A stretch of DNA of 64,000 nt from Mycobacterium intracellulare ATCC 13950. Lineage in GTDB: Bacteria; Actinomycetota; Actinomycetes; Mycobacteriales; Mycobacteriaceae. The position numbers and the translations under genes are program-made. Below the pieces are notes generated by a model. That model saw only the letters and a program-made list of their open reading frames with translations, did not search any database and had not been told where the DNA came from. The stretch spans positions 3,906,001-3,970,000 of the forward strand of contig NC_016946.1 in assembly GCF_000277125.1 (NCBI RefSeq), read 5' to 3'. Below are positions 56,426 through 64,000 of the stretch, in pieces (position 1 is the stretch's first letter; the number at the start of each line of letters is the position of its first letter).

Positions 56426-57754
56426 ATGCCCGCCCTGTTGTGGTTTCGCCGCGATCTGCGGTTGCGTGACCATCCGGCGCTGCTCGCCGCGGCCGAGGGG
56501 GGCGAGGTGCTCGCCTGCTTTGTGCTCGATCCGCGGCTGGAAAGCTCGTCGGGACAGCGCCGGCTGCAGTTCCTGGGTGACTCGCTGCGGCGGCTGCGCG
56601 CGGACCTCGACGGGCGGCTGCTCGTCACCCGCGGGCGGCCCGACACCCAGATTCCCCGCATCGCCAAGGAGATCGGCGCGACGTCGGTGCACATCTCGGA
56701 GGACTTCGCGCCGTTCGGCACGCGCCGCGACGAACGGGTGCGCGCCGCACTGGGCGCGGTCCCGCTGGTGGCGACCGGCTCGCCGTACCTCGTCTCGCCC
56801 GGACGCGTCACCAAGCCGGACGGCTCCCCGTACCAGGTGTTCACACCGTTTCTGCGGCAGTGGCACAAAGTCGGCTGGCGGGCCCCGGCCACATCGGGCG
56901 CCGCGTCCGCGCGCTGGCTCGATCCTGCGCGCCTGCGAGTCGAGCCCTGCGAAATCCCCGACCCCGGTGTCTCGCTCGATGTCGCCGCCGGCGAGGCGGC
57001 GGCGCGCGCCCAGTGGAAGTCCTTCCTCGACAACGGATTGAGAAGCTACGCCGACGACCGCAACAGGCCCGACCTGCGCGGCACCAGCCGGATGTCGGCG
57101 CACCTGAAATTCGGCACCGTCCACCCCCGCACCCTGGCCGCCGACCTGGACCTGCGCGGCGGCGGGGCGCAGGCGTACCTGCGGGAGTTGGCTTTCCGCG
57201 ATTTCTACGCCGACGTGCTGCACCACTGGCCCGCGAGCGCGTGGCGCAACTGGAACAAAGATTTCGACGGCATCCCGACCGACTCCGGCGCCGAGGCCGA
57301 GCGCCGCTTCGCGGCGTGGAAGGCCGGTGAGACCGGTTTTCCCTTCGTCGACGCCGGGATGCGGCAGCTGCGCGAGACGGGGTTCATGCACAACCGGGTG
57401 CGGATGAGCGTCGCGTCGTTTCTGGTCAAGGACCTACATCTGCCGTGGCAGTGGGGCGCCGAATGGTTTCTGGACCAGCTCGTGGACGGGGACATGGCGA
57501 ACAACCAGCACGGCTGGCAGTGGTGTGCGGGCTGCGGCACCGATGCCGCGCCCTACTTCCGGGTGTTCAACCCGACGACACAGGGCGAAAAGTTCGACCC
57601 CACAGGCGATTACATCCGCCGCTGGGTGCCCGAGCTGCGCTCGGCCGATGACGCGCACCTGCGCAGGGGCCGGCGGCCGGACAACTACCCGCAGCCCATC
57701 GTCGACCACGCCGCCGAACGGGCCGAAGCGCTGCGGCGCTATCAGAGCATCTGA
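56426..57754 (+). CDS. phr: Deoxyribodipyrimidine photolyase
   Basis: 442-aa class I photolyase repairing UV-induced pyrimidine dimers with blue light. N-terminal antenna domain ALLWFRRDLRLRDHPALLAAA. C-terminal FAD domain TSRMSAHLKFGTVHPRTL, AWRNWNKDFDG, RMSVASFLVKDLHLPWQWG and the FAD/DNA segment NNQHGWQWCAGCGTDAAPYFRVFNP. Likely co-transcribed with mmpL and tspO. Fits a light-protection theme with the carotenoid genes. Confidence 0.94.
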   Translation: MPALLWFRRDLRLRDHPALLAAAEGGEVLACFVLDPRLESSSGQRRLQFLGDSLRRLRADLDGRLLVTRGRPDTQIPRIAKEIGATSVHISEDFAPFGTRRDERVRAALGAVPLVATGSPYLVSPGRVTKPDGSPYQVFTPFLRQWHKVGWRAPATSGAASARWLDPARLRVEPCEIPDPGVSLDVAAGEAAARAQWKSFLDNGLRSYADDRNRPDLRGTSRMSAHLKFGTVHPRTLAADLDLRGGGAQAYLRELAFRDFYADVLHHWPASAWRNWNKDFDGIPTDSGAEAERRFAAWKAGETGFPFVDAGMRQLRETGFMHNRVRMSVASFLVKDLHLPWQWGAEWFLDQLVDGDMANNQHGWQWCAGCGTDAAPYFRVFNPTTQGEKFDPTGDYIRRWVPELRSADDAHLRRGRRPDNYPQPIVDHAAERAEALRRYQSI

Positions 57755-57846
57755 TCTCGGCGCTCGTTTGCCCAATCGTGCACCCGTAGCCGATGGGCAT
57801 GCCATGATCGGCCGATTCAGCTGGTCAAGCCATTCGGGAGGCGACA

Positions 57847-58392
57847 ATGACCGTCATCTGTGCGCTGCCGGTTTCGTGCGCTGCCGCCGGCCTCATCACC
57901 GCCGTCGCGGGCTGTTCCTGCTCGATCGGTTCGTCGCACGCGGTGAGCAGGAGCGAGGTCGCCGGCCAAATCTCCGCGAAGATGACCGACGCCGCGGGCA
58001 ACAAGCCCGAGTCGGTGAACTGCCCGAACGACCTGCCCGCAACCCTCGGCGCGCAGGTGACCTGCGAAATGAAGGTCAAGAACCGGCCGTTCGGCGTCAA
58101 CGTCACGGTCACCAGCGTCGAGGGCGGCGACGTCAAGTTCGACATGGTGGAGATGGTCGGCAAGGAGCAGGTCGCCGCCGCGATCAGCACCCAGCTCGGC
58201 CAGCGGGTGGGCAGAAAGCCGGACTCGGTGACCTGCCCCGACAATCTGAGAGGCGTTGCGGGCGCGACACTTCGGTGTCAGCTCACCGACCGCGGCCAGA
58301 AATACGGCGTGCTGGTGACCGTCACGAACGTCGCCGCGGGCGACGTCAACTTCCATTTCAAGGTCGACGACCGGCCGCAACCGGACAGCTAG
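57847..58392 (+). CDS. DUF4333 lipoprotein (Rv3033 homologue)
   Basis: 181 aa: signal with lipobox AVAGC (Cys near residue 23), then two tandem DUF4333 repeats (SVNCPNDLPATLGAQVTCEMK and SVTCPDNLRGVAGATLRCQL), each with a Cys pair. Ribosome site GGGAGG before the ATG. Length and position match Rv3033. Function unknown; located at the outer face of the membrane. The 3' end overlaps the convergent acetyltransferase gene. Confidence 0.85.
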   Translation: MTVICALPVSCAAAGLITAVAGCSCSIGSSHAVSRSEVAGQISAKMTDAAGNKPESVNCPNDLPATLGAQVTCEMKVKNRPFGVNVTVTSVEGGDVKFDMVEMVGKEQVAAAISTQLGQRVGRKPDSVTCPDNLRGVAGATLRCQLTDRGQKYGVLVTVTNVAAGDVNFHFKVDDRPQPDS

Positions 58393-59126
58393 CGGGAGGC
58401 CTTTTTCCGTTCGATGTCGGCCAGGGCGGCGGCGAGTTCGGCACGCTGCGCGGCCGAGCTCTCCCAGGCGAGCTGGCGGTTCTTGACAACCTTGGCCGGC
58501 GCGCCGACCGCGATCGAGTAGTCCGGAATCACCCCGCGCACCACCGCATGCGATCCCAGCACGCAACCGCGCCCGACCGACGTGCCCCGCAGCACCGACA
58601 CCTTGACCCCCACCCAGGTGTCCGGGCCGATCCGCACCGGGGACTTGACGATGCCCTGGTCCTTGATGGGCATGTCGATGTTGTCCATGCGGTGGTCGAA
58701 ATCGCAGACGTAGCACCAGTCGGCCATCAGGACCGAATCGCCGAGCTCGATGTCGAGGTAGGCGTTGATGACGTTGTCGCGGCCCAGCACCACCTTGTCG
58801 CCGAACCGCAGCGAACCCTCGTGCGCGCGGATGGTGTTCTTGTCACCGATGTGGACCCAGCGCCCGATCTCGAGCTGCGCGAGCTCGGGCGTGGCATGGA
58901 TTTCCACACCCTTGCCGAGAAAGACCATGCCGCGGGTGATGATGTGCGGGTTGGCCAGCTTGAACTTCAGTAACCGCCAGTAGCGCACCAGGTACCACGG
59001 GGTGTATGCGCGGTTGCGCAGCACCCACTTCAGCGAGGCCAGCGTGAGGAACCTGGCCTGGCGCGGGTCGCGCAGGTTCGATCCACGCCAGCGGCGATGG
59101 ACCGGGGCGCCCCACATGCTCGTCAT
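58389..59126 (-). CDS. Left-handed beta-helix acyl/acetyltransferase (Rv3034c homologue)
   Basis: 245 aa with hexapeptide repeats (GRWVHIGDKNTIRAHEGSLRFGDKVVLGRDNVINAY ... IGPDTWVGVKVSVLRGTSVGRGCVLGSHAVVRGVIPDYSIAVGAPAKVV) typical of maltose/xenobiotic O-acetyltransferases. In M. tuberculosis it belongs to the methylglucose lipopolysaccharide region and may acylate that glucan; inferred from synteny. Start ATG 59126 (59117 also possible). Confidence 0.86.
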   Translation of the reverse strand: MTSMWGAPVHRRWRGSNLRDPRQARFLTLASLKWVLRNRAYTPWYLVRYWRLLKFKLANPHIITRGMVFLGKGVEIHATPELAQLEIGRWVHIGDKNTIRAHEGSLRFGDKVVLGRDNVINAYLDIELGDSVLMADWCYVCDFDHRMDNIDMPIKDQGIVKSPVRIGPDTWVGVKVSVLRGTSVGRGCVLGSHAVVRGVIPDYSIAVGAPAKVVKNRQLAWESSAAQRAELAAALADIERKKASR

Positions 59127-59220
59127 GGCCGGAAAGCCTAGTCGAGAGCCCAAGCGATACCCTCACGTGTACTCGACCGCCGCACCTGCGCACGCCCTGG
59201 GGAAGGACTTGGAAACCGAC

Positions 59221-60543
59221 GTGCTTGCCCGACACCTCGTCAGTGGGCTTCGGCGTTGCTCATCCGCGCTGCTGGCGGCGGCGCTCGTGGCCGGGGTCGG
59301 CGGCTGCGGCACCACCGACTCGTGGGTGGACGCATCGGCCGCACAAGGCTGGCCGGCGCAATACGCCGACGCCGCCAACACCAGCTACACCCCCACCGGC
59401 GGGGCCACCAAGCTGTCGTTGCAGTGGACCCGGTCGGTCAAGGGGAGCCTGGCCGCCGGACCGGCGCTGAGCGCGCGAGGCTATCTGGCACTGAACGCCC
59501 AGACCTCGGCGGGTTGTTCGCTGATGGAGTGGGAGAACAACCACAACGGACGCCAGCGCTGGTGTGTGCGGTTGTTCCAGGGCGGCGGCTTCGGCGGGCC
59601 GCTGCTCGACGGCTTCGACAACCTCTACGTCGGCCAGCCCGGCGCCTTCCTGTCGTTCCCGGTGACGCAGTGGACGCGGTGGCGCCAGCCGGTGATCGGC
59701 ATGCCCACGACGCCGCGGTTCCTCGGTAGCGGCGAGTTACTCGTCGCCACGCACCTGGGGCAGGTGCTGGTTTTCGACTCACATCGCGGCCAGGTGGTGA
59801 GCAGCCCGCTCGATCTGGTGGACGGCATCGATCCCACCGATGCGACGCGCGGGCTCGCCGACTGCGCGCCGGCGCGCCAGGGCTGCCCGGTGGCGGCGGC
59901 CCCCGCCTTCTCGGCCGCCAACGGGATGGCGGTGCTCGGCGTCTGGCAGCCGGGGGCACCGGCCGCTGTGCTGGTGGGCCTGAAGTACCACCCCGGGCAG
60001 ACGCCGCTGCTGACCAAGGAGTGGACCAGCGACGCCGTGGGCGCCGGCGCCATCGCCAGCCCGGTGCTCTCGGCCGACGGGTCGACCGTCTACGTCAACG
60101 GCCGCGACGAACGCCTGTGGGCGCTGCGCACAGCGGACGCGAAGGTGAAGTGGTCGGCGCCGCTGGGATTTCTGGCGCAGACTCCCCCGGCGATCACCCC
60201 GCAGGGGCTGATCGTCTCCGGTGGCGGGCCCGACACGCGGCTCGTCGCGTTCAAGGACGCCGGCGATCACGCCGACCAGGTGTGGCGCCGCGACGACGCC
60301 GTCCCCCTGTCGTCGTCGAGCCTCGCGGGCGCCGGGGTCGGCTACACGGTGGTCGGCGGACCGCCCGCCAACGGCGCCCCCGGGATGTCGGTGCTGGTCT
60401 TCGATCCCGGTGACGGCCACACGCTGAACAGCTATCCGCTGCCGGCGGCCACCGGGTATCCGCTCGGGGTTGCGGTCGGCACCGACCGGCGGGTGGTGGC
60501 CGCCACCAGCGACGGCCAGGTCTACGGTTTCGCGCCGGCCTGA
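59221..60543 (+). CDS. Beta-propeller lipoprotein (Rv3035 homologue)
   Basis: 440 aa from GTG 59221: signal peptide RRCSSALLAAALVAGVGGC with a lipobox-like VGGC. A PQQ/WD-like beta-propeller follows with recurring blades (WENNHNGRQRWCVRLF, SPVLSADGSTVYVNGRDERLWALRTADAKVKWSAPLG, ATSDGQVYGFAPA). An in-frame GTG at 59167 is also possible. Probable extracytoplasmic scaffold or sensor; no catalytic residues seen. Confidence 0.82.
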   Translation: MLARHLVSGLRRCSSALLAAALVAGVGGCGTTDSWVDASAAQGWPAQYADAANTSYTPTGGATKLSLQWTRSVKGSLAAGPALSARGYLALNAQTSAGCSLMEWENNHNGRQRWCVRLFQGGGFGGPLLDGFDNLYVGQPGAFLSFPVTQWTRWRQPVIGMPTTPRFLGSGELLVATHLGQVLVFDSHRGQVVSSPLDLVDGIDPTDATRGLADCAPARQGCPVAAAPAFSAANGMAVLGVWQPGAPAAVLVGLKYHPGQTPLLTKEWTSDAVGAGAIASPVLSADGSTVYVNGRDERLWALRTADAKVKWSAPLGFLAQTPPAITPQGLIVSGGGPDTRLVAFKDAGDHADQVWRRDDAVPLSSSSLAGAGVGYTVVGGPPANGAPGMSVLVFDPGDGHTLNSYPLPAATGYPLGVAVGTDRRVVAATSDGQVYGFAPA

Positions 60544-60561
60544 CCGGGACATACTCCTTAG

Positions 60562-60948
60562 GTGCCGATCGACGACCCCACAGCGCAGGACGCCGCGACC
60601 ACCACGGCGGAGGGCCGGCGCGCGAGCACCGCGGACATCGTGGCGACGCTCGTCCTGCTGGTCATCCATGGCGGCCTCTACGGGGCGACCTTTGTGGTCC
60701 TGGGCCTGCTGGTGATGAGCACCGACCCGTGCAGCTATCAGAAGTGCGGCGATCCCGCCTGGATCGACCGGGCCATGAACCTGGGCACCTGGGGCGGGGC
60801 CGCCCTCTTGGTCGCCGACGTCGTGGTCGCCGTGTACCTGCTGGTGCGCGGGAGGAGGGCCTTCTTCGTCCCGATCATCGGTTGCCTCGCCCAGGTGGCG
60901 CTGGCGGCGCTGGCCGTGGCGATGGAATTGCGGGCCGGGCCGGTCTGA
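60562..60948 (+). CDS. Small membrane protein, three to four helices
   Basis: 128 aa: a charged N-terminus, then helices around VATLVLLVIHGGLYGATFVVLGLLVM, GGAALLVADVVVAVYLLV and AFFVPIIGCLAQVALAALAVAM. A short Cys-containing loop (DPCSYQKCGDP) faces outward. GTG start 18 bp after the propeller gene, so probably same operon. Not recognised as a named family; no function proposed. Confidence 0.75.
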   Translation: MPIDDPTAQDAATTTAEGRRASTADIVATLVLLVIHGGLYGATFVVLGLLVMSTDPCSYQKCGDPAWIDRAMNLGTWGGAALLVADVVVAVYLLVRGRRAFFVPIIGCLAQVALAALAVAMELRAGPV

Positions 60949-60955
60949 GCCGTGG

Positions 60956-61639
60956 TCAGATTGCCAGCGGCGGGATCGCGTTGCGCGGCACCTGGGCCTG
61001 GGCGGGCCCCCCGAACGCCGGCAGCATCTCGCCCGGGGCGAAGTAGAAGATCAGCTGATCGTCGGTGATGGCGAAATTCTGATAGTGCGACGGATCATGG
61101 CCCGTCGACGGCAAAATCGCGGCGCCCAAAGGGGTTTGACGTTCCAGGTCGCGCTGCACGATCGGGAAGATGGCGTCCAGCGGCGTCGTCCCCGGTGGGA
61201 ACAGGGTGTCGAAGGTGATGGGCTGCTTCGTCCCGAGGTTGTAGTTGAACGCCTTGTACCAGATCGACGACCGCGTTCCCCCGACGTCCTGGAAGAACTT
61301 GAGCACCACGCTGCGGGTGTTGTGCGGCGGCTGACCGGCGCTGTGCTGGTCGGTGGTGGCCTCCAGCTGGTACGGCTGGTCGCGCCCCCCGGAACTCTGC
61401 GCGACGTTGACGAAGCCGTCCCGGTTCTGGGTGATGTAGTCGGTCAGCGCCTGTTGATCCGGGTAGTCGGTGGGAAACGTCATGGTGAGCATGTAGTTGG
61501 GGCCGGTGGCGTGCACGCGGCACATCTGGCCGGCCTCGACGCTGCCGCCGAGGCTCGCGCACGACGGCGGCTCGGCGGCGGCCGGCCAGCCCAACAACAC
61601 CGCCGTTGCGAGCAGCGCAGCGGCTATCAGATAACGCAT
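60956..61639 (-). CDS. Secreted protein TB22.2 homologue (Rv3036c), DUF3298-like
   Basis: 227 aa: cleavable signal MRYLIAAALLATAVLLGWPAAAE, then a DUF3298/RsiV-like domain (MTFPTDYPDQQALTDYITQNRD, WYKAFNYNLGTKQPITFDTLFPPG, FAITDDQLIFYFAPGEMLPAFGG). Exactly the length of M. tuberculosis TB22.2, for which esterase activity has been reported. Upstream in-frame codons lack a signal-peptide-compatible start, so ATG 61639 is used. Confidence 0.88.
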   Translation of the reverse strand: MRYLIAAALLATAVLLGWPAAAEPPSCASLGGSVEAGQMCRVHATGPNYMLTMTFPTDYPDQQALTDYITQNRDGFVNVAQSSGGRDQPYQLEATTDQHSAGQPPHNTRSVVLKFFQDVGGTRSSIWYKAFNYNLGTKQPITFDTLFPPGTTPLDAIFPIVQRDLERQTPLGAAILPSTGHDPSHYQNFAITDDQLIFYFAPGEMLPAFGGPAQAQVPRNAIPPLAI

Positions 61640-61713
61640 CGTGGAATTGTCCTCGCAAACTAGCCAGGGCGGGGGTGCGACCGGAAAAGTAACCGCCGCC
61701 AGCGTACCCGGCG

Positions 61714-62976
61714 CTACCGGGACGCCCGGCAAACGAACGCCGTCGCGCGCCCCGAGGTTCCCGACCCGATCCGGGTGATGACCGTCGACAGCGGCCGGCG
61801 GCCCCGCAGCCGCATCCGTTTGCGCAGCGCGTCGGGGTCGACCCGCACCCCGCGGACCAATACCTCCAGCGACCCGCAGTCCAGCGCCGAGAGCGCCTGC
61901 CGCAGCCGTCGTTCGTCGAAGACCAGCTGCTCGATCACCTCGAAGCCCCGCACCCCGGCCGGCAGCCGATCACCCGAGAGGTAGGCGATGTCGGGATCGA
62001 GCTGCCACAGCCCGTGCCGCGCGCCGTAGTGGCGCACCAGCCCGGCCCGGACCACGGCGCCGTCCGGGTCGACGATCCACCGCCCGACCGGGCGCACGCC
62101 GCAGTCGTCGGGGTCGGCGTCGGTGACCTGTTCGCCGCGGTCGAGGACGCTCGCCCGCCGGGTGACGCCGGGCCGCGCCAATCCCGACGACCACAGGCAG
62201 GCTTCCCGAACCGAGCCGCGATAGGACGTCACCTCGATCTCTCCGTCGAAGCCCAGCCGCCGCACCTCGTCGAAATCGATTCCCGGAGCGCACTTTACGA
62301 CAAAATCCCGGCCTCGATACGCGTCCAGCAACGCGGCCAGGCCGGGCTGATAGTCGTCGATGCGCAGGCGCCGCCGACCCTCGGCGCGGCGCGCCGGATC
62401 GACGACGAGCACGGCATCGCGGGTCACCGGGTGCAGCGCGTCGGCGCGGCAGAGCCCCGCCGCCCCCACGTTGTGGCGGGCCATGGCCAGCCGCACGGCG
62501 TCGACGTCGCTGCCCACCGTCGTGATCCCGCGGCCGCGCAGCGCGGCCAGCTCGGTGCCGATCGAACACGTCGCGTCGTGCACGACGGCGTCCGCGGCGG
62601 CCTCGGCCAGCCGCCCGGCCCGGTGCACCGCCACCGGCGCGGCGGTGGCTTGCTGCAGCGCCTCGTCGGTGAACAGCCAGTCCGACACGGCGCACCCCAG
62701 CCCGCTCAGTTTCTCCGCGGCGCGGCGGCGCAACAGGACCGTCTCCACCAGCACCGCCGCCCGCTCACCGAAGCGGGCGCGGGTCGCGGCGACGTCGGCG
62801 ACCCGGGTGGCGTCCGTCAGCTCGAGTTCGGCGACGGCCGCCAGCGCCGCGGCGCCGGCTTGCGACCGCAGGTAGCCGACGTCGTCGGCGCTGAACCGCA
62901 GCCCACCGCTCAGGAGGGTTTGACCCCGGTCACCATCACGTTGTAGAACCAGCCCTTCGGCACCACGCGCCGCCAC
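61714..62976 (-). CDS. THUMP-like class I methyltransferase (Rv3037c homologue)
   Basis: Up to 420 aa: N-terminal helical region (RFSADDVGYLRSQAGAAAL), a class I fold (VHDATCSIGTELAALRGRGITTVGSDVDAVRLAMARHN; VLVVDPARRAEG with a DPAR motif in place of the NPPY type) and a C-terminal THUMP-like domain (VVRAGLVRHYGARHGLWQLDPDIAYLSGD). The true start is unclear: the GTG at 62976 overlaps the upstream gene by 67 bp, yet the conserved start lies near residue 27, where no usual start codon exists. Substrate unknown, possibly the methylglucose polymer or RNA. Confidence 0.8.
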   Translation of the reverse strand: MAARGAEGLVLQRDGDRGQTLLSGGLRFSADDVGYLRSQAGAAALAAVAELELTDATRVADVAATRARFGERAAVLVETVLLRRRAAEKLSGLGCAVSDWLFTDEALQQATAAPVAVHRAGRLAEAAADAVVHDATCSIGTELAALRGRGITTVGSDVDAVRLAMARHNVGAAGLCRADALHPVTRDAVLVVDPARRAEGRRRLRIDDYQPGLAALLDAYRGRDFVVKCAPGIDFDEVRRLGFDGEIEVTSYRGSVREACLWSSGLARPGVTRRASVLDRGEQVTDADPDDCGVRPVGRWIVDPDGAVVRAGLVRHYGARHGLWQLDPDIAYLSGDRLPAGVRGFEVIEQLVFDERRLRQALSALDCGSLEVLVRGVRVDPDALRKRMRLRGRRPLSTVITRIGSGTSGRATAFVCRASR

Positions 62977-63881
62977 ACATTGGCATCCGCCCAGCTCAGG
63001 GCCTTCCAGCCGTTGAACGCGAATTTCGCCCAGCCCCAGCCCAGCCGCCCGGCCGGCACCGACGCCTCGAAGGTGCGCACCGGCCAGCCGAACATCGCGG
63101 CGGTGAACTCCTCGCTGACGGTCCGCACCTCGGTGGCGCCGGCGTTGGCGGCCATCCGCTCGAGGTCACCGGGGGTGAAGGTGTGCAGGTCGACGATGGC
63201 CTCCAGCGCCGCGGCGCGGGAGGATTCGTCGAGCTCGGCCTGCGGGCGCCGCCAGCTGCCCAGGCCCGGCAGCTTGGTGACGTTGGTGGCGATCCGCCAG
63301 GTCAGCGTGGACAGCTCGCGGGCGTAGACGTCGCCGGCGCTGGTCGGTTCGCCGGCGAAGACGAACCGCCCGCCCGGGCGCAGCACCCGGATCACCTCGC
63401 GCAGCGAAAGCTCGACATCGGGTATGTGGTGCAGCACGGCGTGCCCGACGACCAAATCGAAGGTGTTGTCCTCATACGGGATGCCCTCGGCGTCGGCCAC
63501 CCGGCCGTCGATGTCCAGGCCCAGGGACTGCCCGTTGCGGGTGGCGACCTTGACCATGCCCGGCGACAGGTCGGTCACCGACCCGCGGCGAGCGACCCCG
63601 GACTGGATCAGATTCAGCAGGAAAAACCCTGTGCCGCAGCCCAATTCGAGGGCCCGGTCGTAGGGCAACTCACGCAGCACCGAGTCGGGCACGATGGCGT
63701 CGAAACGGCCCCGCGCGTAGTCGATGCAGCGCTGGTCATAGGAGATCGACCACTTCTCGTCGTAGGTTTCGGCCTCCCAGTCGTGATAGAGCACCTGGGC
63801 CAGCTTGCTGTCGTGCCGGGCGGCCTCCACCTGCTCGGCGGTGGCGTGGGGCGTCGGAACGGCGTCGGTCGAACTCGTCAT
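62910..63881 (-). CDS. SAM-dependent methyltransferase (Rv3038c homologue)
   Basis: 323 aa: LYHDWEAETYDEKWSISYDQRC, motif I ALELGCGTGFFLLNLIQSG, DGRVADAEGIPYEDNTFDLVVGHAVLHHIPDV and VLRPGGRFVFAGEPT. A class I methyltransferase like those acting on small molecules or lipids; substrate unknown. ATG 63881. Overlaps the THUMP-like gene, so they are probably co-expressed. Confidence 0.87.
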   Translation of the reverse strand: MTSSTDAVPTPHATAEQVEAARHDSKLAQVLYHDWEAETYDEKWSISYDQRCIDYARGRFDAIVPDSVLRELPYDRALELGCGTGFFLLNLIQSGVARRGSVTDLSPGMVKVATRNGQSLGLDIDGRVADAEGIPYEDNTFDLVVGHAVLHHIPDVELSLREVIRVLRPGGRFVFAGEPTSAGDVYARELSTLTWRIATNVTKLPGLGSWRRPQAELDESSRAAALEAIVDLHTFTPGDLERMAANAGATEVRTVSEEFTAAMFGWPVRTFEASVPAGRLGWGWAKFAFNGWKALSWADANVWRRVVPKGWFYNVMVTGVKPS

Positions 63882-63891
63882 GCAGGGCAGC

Positions 63892-64000
63892 CTAACGGCC
63901 GCCGGGATCCGCCCGATCGCCACCGCCCTGACCAGCGGAAAACACCTCCGCGTAGCGGCGGCGTTCGGCGGCGAGCCGCTCGGCGCGCTCCAGGTCGAAC
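63892..64000 (-). CDS. C-terminal end of an unidentified protein (partial)
   Basis: The last 35 or so codons of a minus-strand gene: a helical, Arg/Ala-rich segment ([19 protein letters not shown]) and then a disordered tail ending at TAG 63894-63892. In M. tuberculosis the next gene on this strand is Rv3039c (echA17, an enoyl-CoA hydratase-like protein), whose C-terminal helix would look similar; the piece is too short to decide. Its stop is 10 bp before the methyltransferase ATG. Confidence 0.45.
   Translation of the reverse strand, partial: FDLERAERLAAERRRYAEVFSAGQGGGDRADPGGR

Overview
The window is high-GC actinobacterial DNA from a Mycobacterium. The backbone is gene-for-gene collinear with the M. 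tuberculosis Rv3000-Rv3038c segment: ilvC-ilvN-ilvB, cfp6, doxX, lppZ, gatB, pfkA, gatA-gatC, ACT protein, ligA, Rv3015c, lpqA, mnmA, iscS, Rv3026c-Rv3027c, etfA-etfB, Rv3030-Rv3032, Rv3033-Rv3038c. The M. tuberculosis ESX/PE/PPE block between lpqA and mnmA is absent. Three stretches appear inserted relative to that order, and the mix fits a pigmented, non-tuberculous, probably slow-growing species, perhaps near the M. avium group (inference from gene order recalled from M. tuberculosis).

Region 1 (1-13.1 kb): the branched-chain amino acid operon ilvBNC is preceded by a transcription attenuator with a leader peptide MLVVIRRVGA. It is followed by cfp6, doxX, lppZ, gatB, a MIRU-type tandem repeat, a MinD/ParA-like ATPase, pfkA, gatA, gatC and an ACT-domain protein.

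Region 2 (13.2-21.7 kb, accessory): a DUF222/HNH (13E12-type) gene is split by a complete IS3-family element with a 3-bp target duplication. An mmpS-mmpL transporter pair has its mmpL frameshifted by a 5-bp tandem duplication. A pyridoxamine-oxidase-like gene, a TetR gene with candidate palindromic operators, and a transsulfuration enzyme follow.

Region 3 (21.7-36.4 kb, backbone): ligA, a SRPBCC/ArsR pair with twin operators, a methionine-synthase-like gene, lpqA, mnmA, iscS, two acyltransferases, etfAB and the Rv3030-Rv3032 methyltransferase, GH57 and glycosyltransferase genes linked to methylglucose lipopolysaccharide.

Region 4 (36.5-57.8 kb, accessory island between the Rv3032 and Rv3033 homologues): a coupled carotenoid operon (crtE, crtI, crtB, crtYc, crtYd, a methyltransferase, crtU, a Rieske protein) predicted to make isorenieratene-type aromatic carotenoids. 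Around it lie a STAS protein, a secreted catalytically dead trypsin-like protein with a catalase-like and an SDR gene, small stress-type genes (one pseudogene), a MarR regulator, a GT1 glycosyltransferase with type II IPP isomerase, an MmpL, a TspO and a DNA photolyase. Three sequences matching the mycobacterial SigF promoter (GTTT-N15-GGGTAT) sit before crtE, before the secreted-protein operon and before a small membrane protein. A shared 29-bp palindrome-like element lies upstream of crtE and between idi and mmpL. Together these suggest a stress- and light-protection regulon.

Region 5 (57.8-64 kb, backbone): a DUF4333 lipoprotein, a hexapeptide acetyltransferase, a beta-propeller lipoprotein, a small membrane protein, a TB22.2-like secreted protein, two methyltransferases and the end of a further gene. 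No tRNA, rRNA or CRISPR array was seen.
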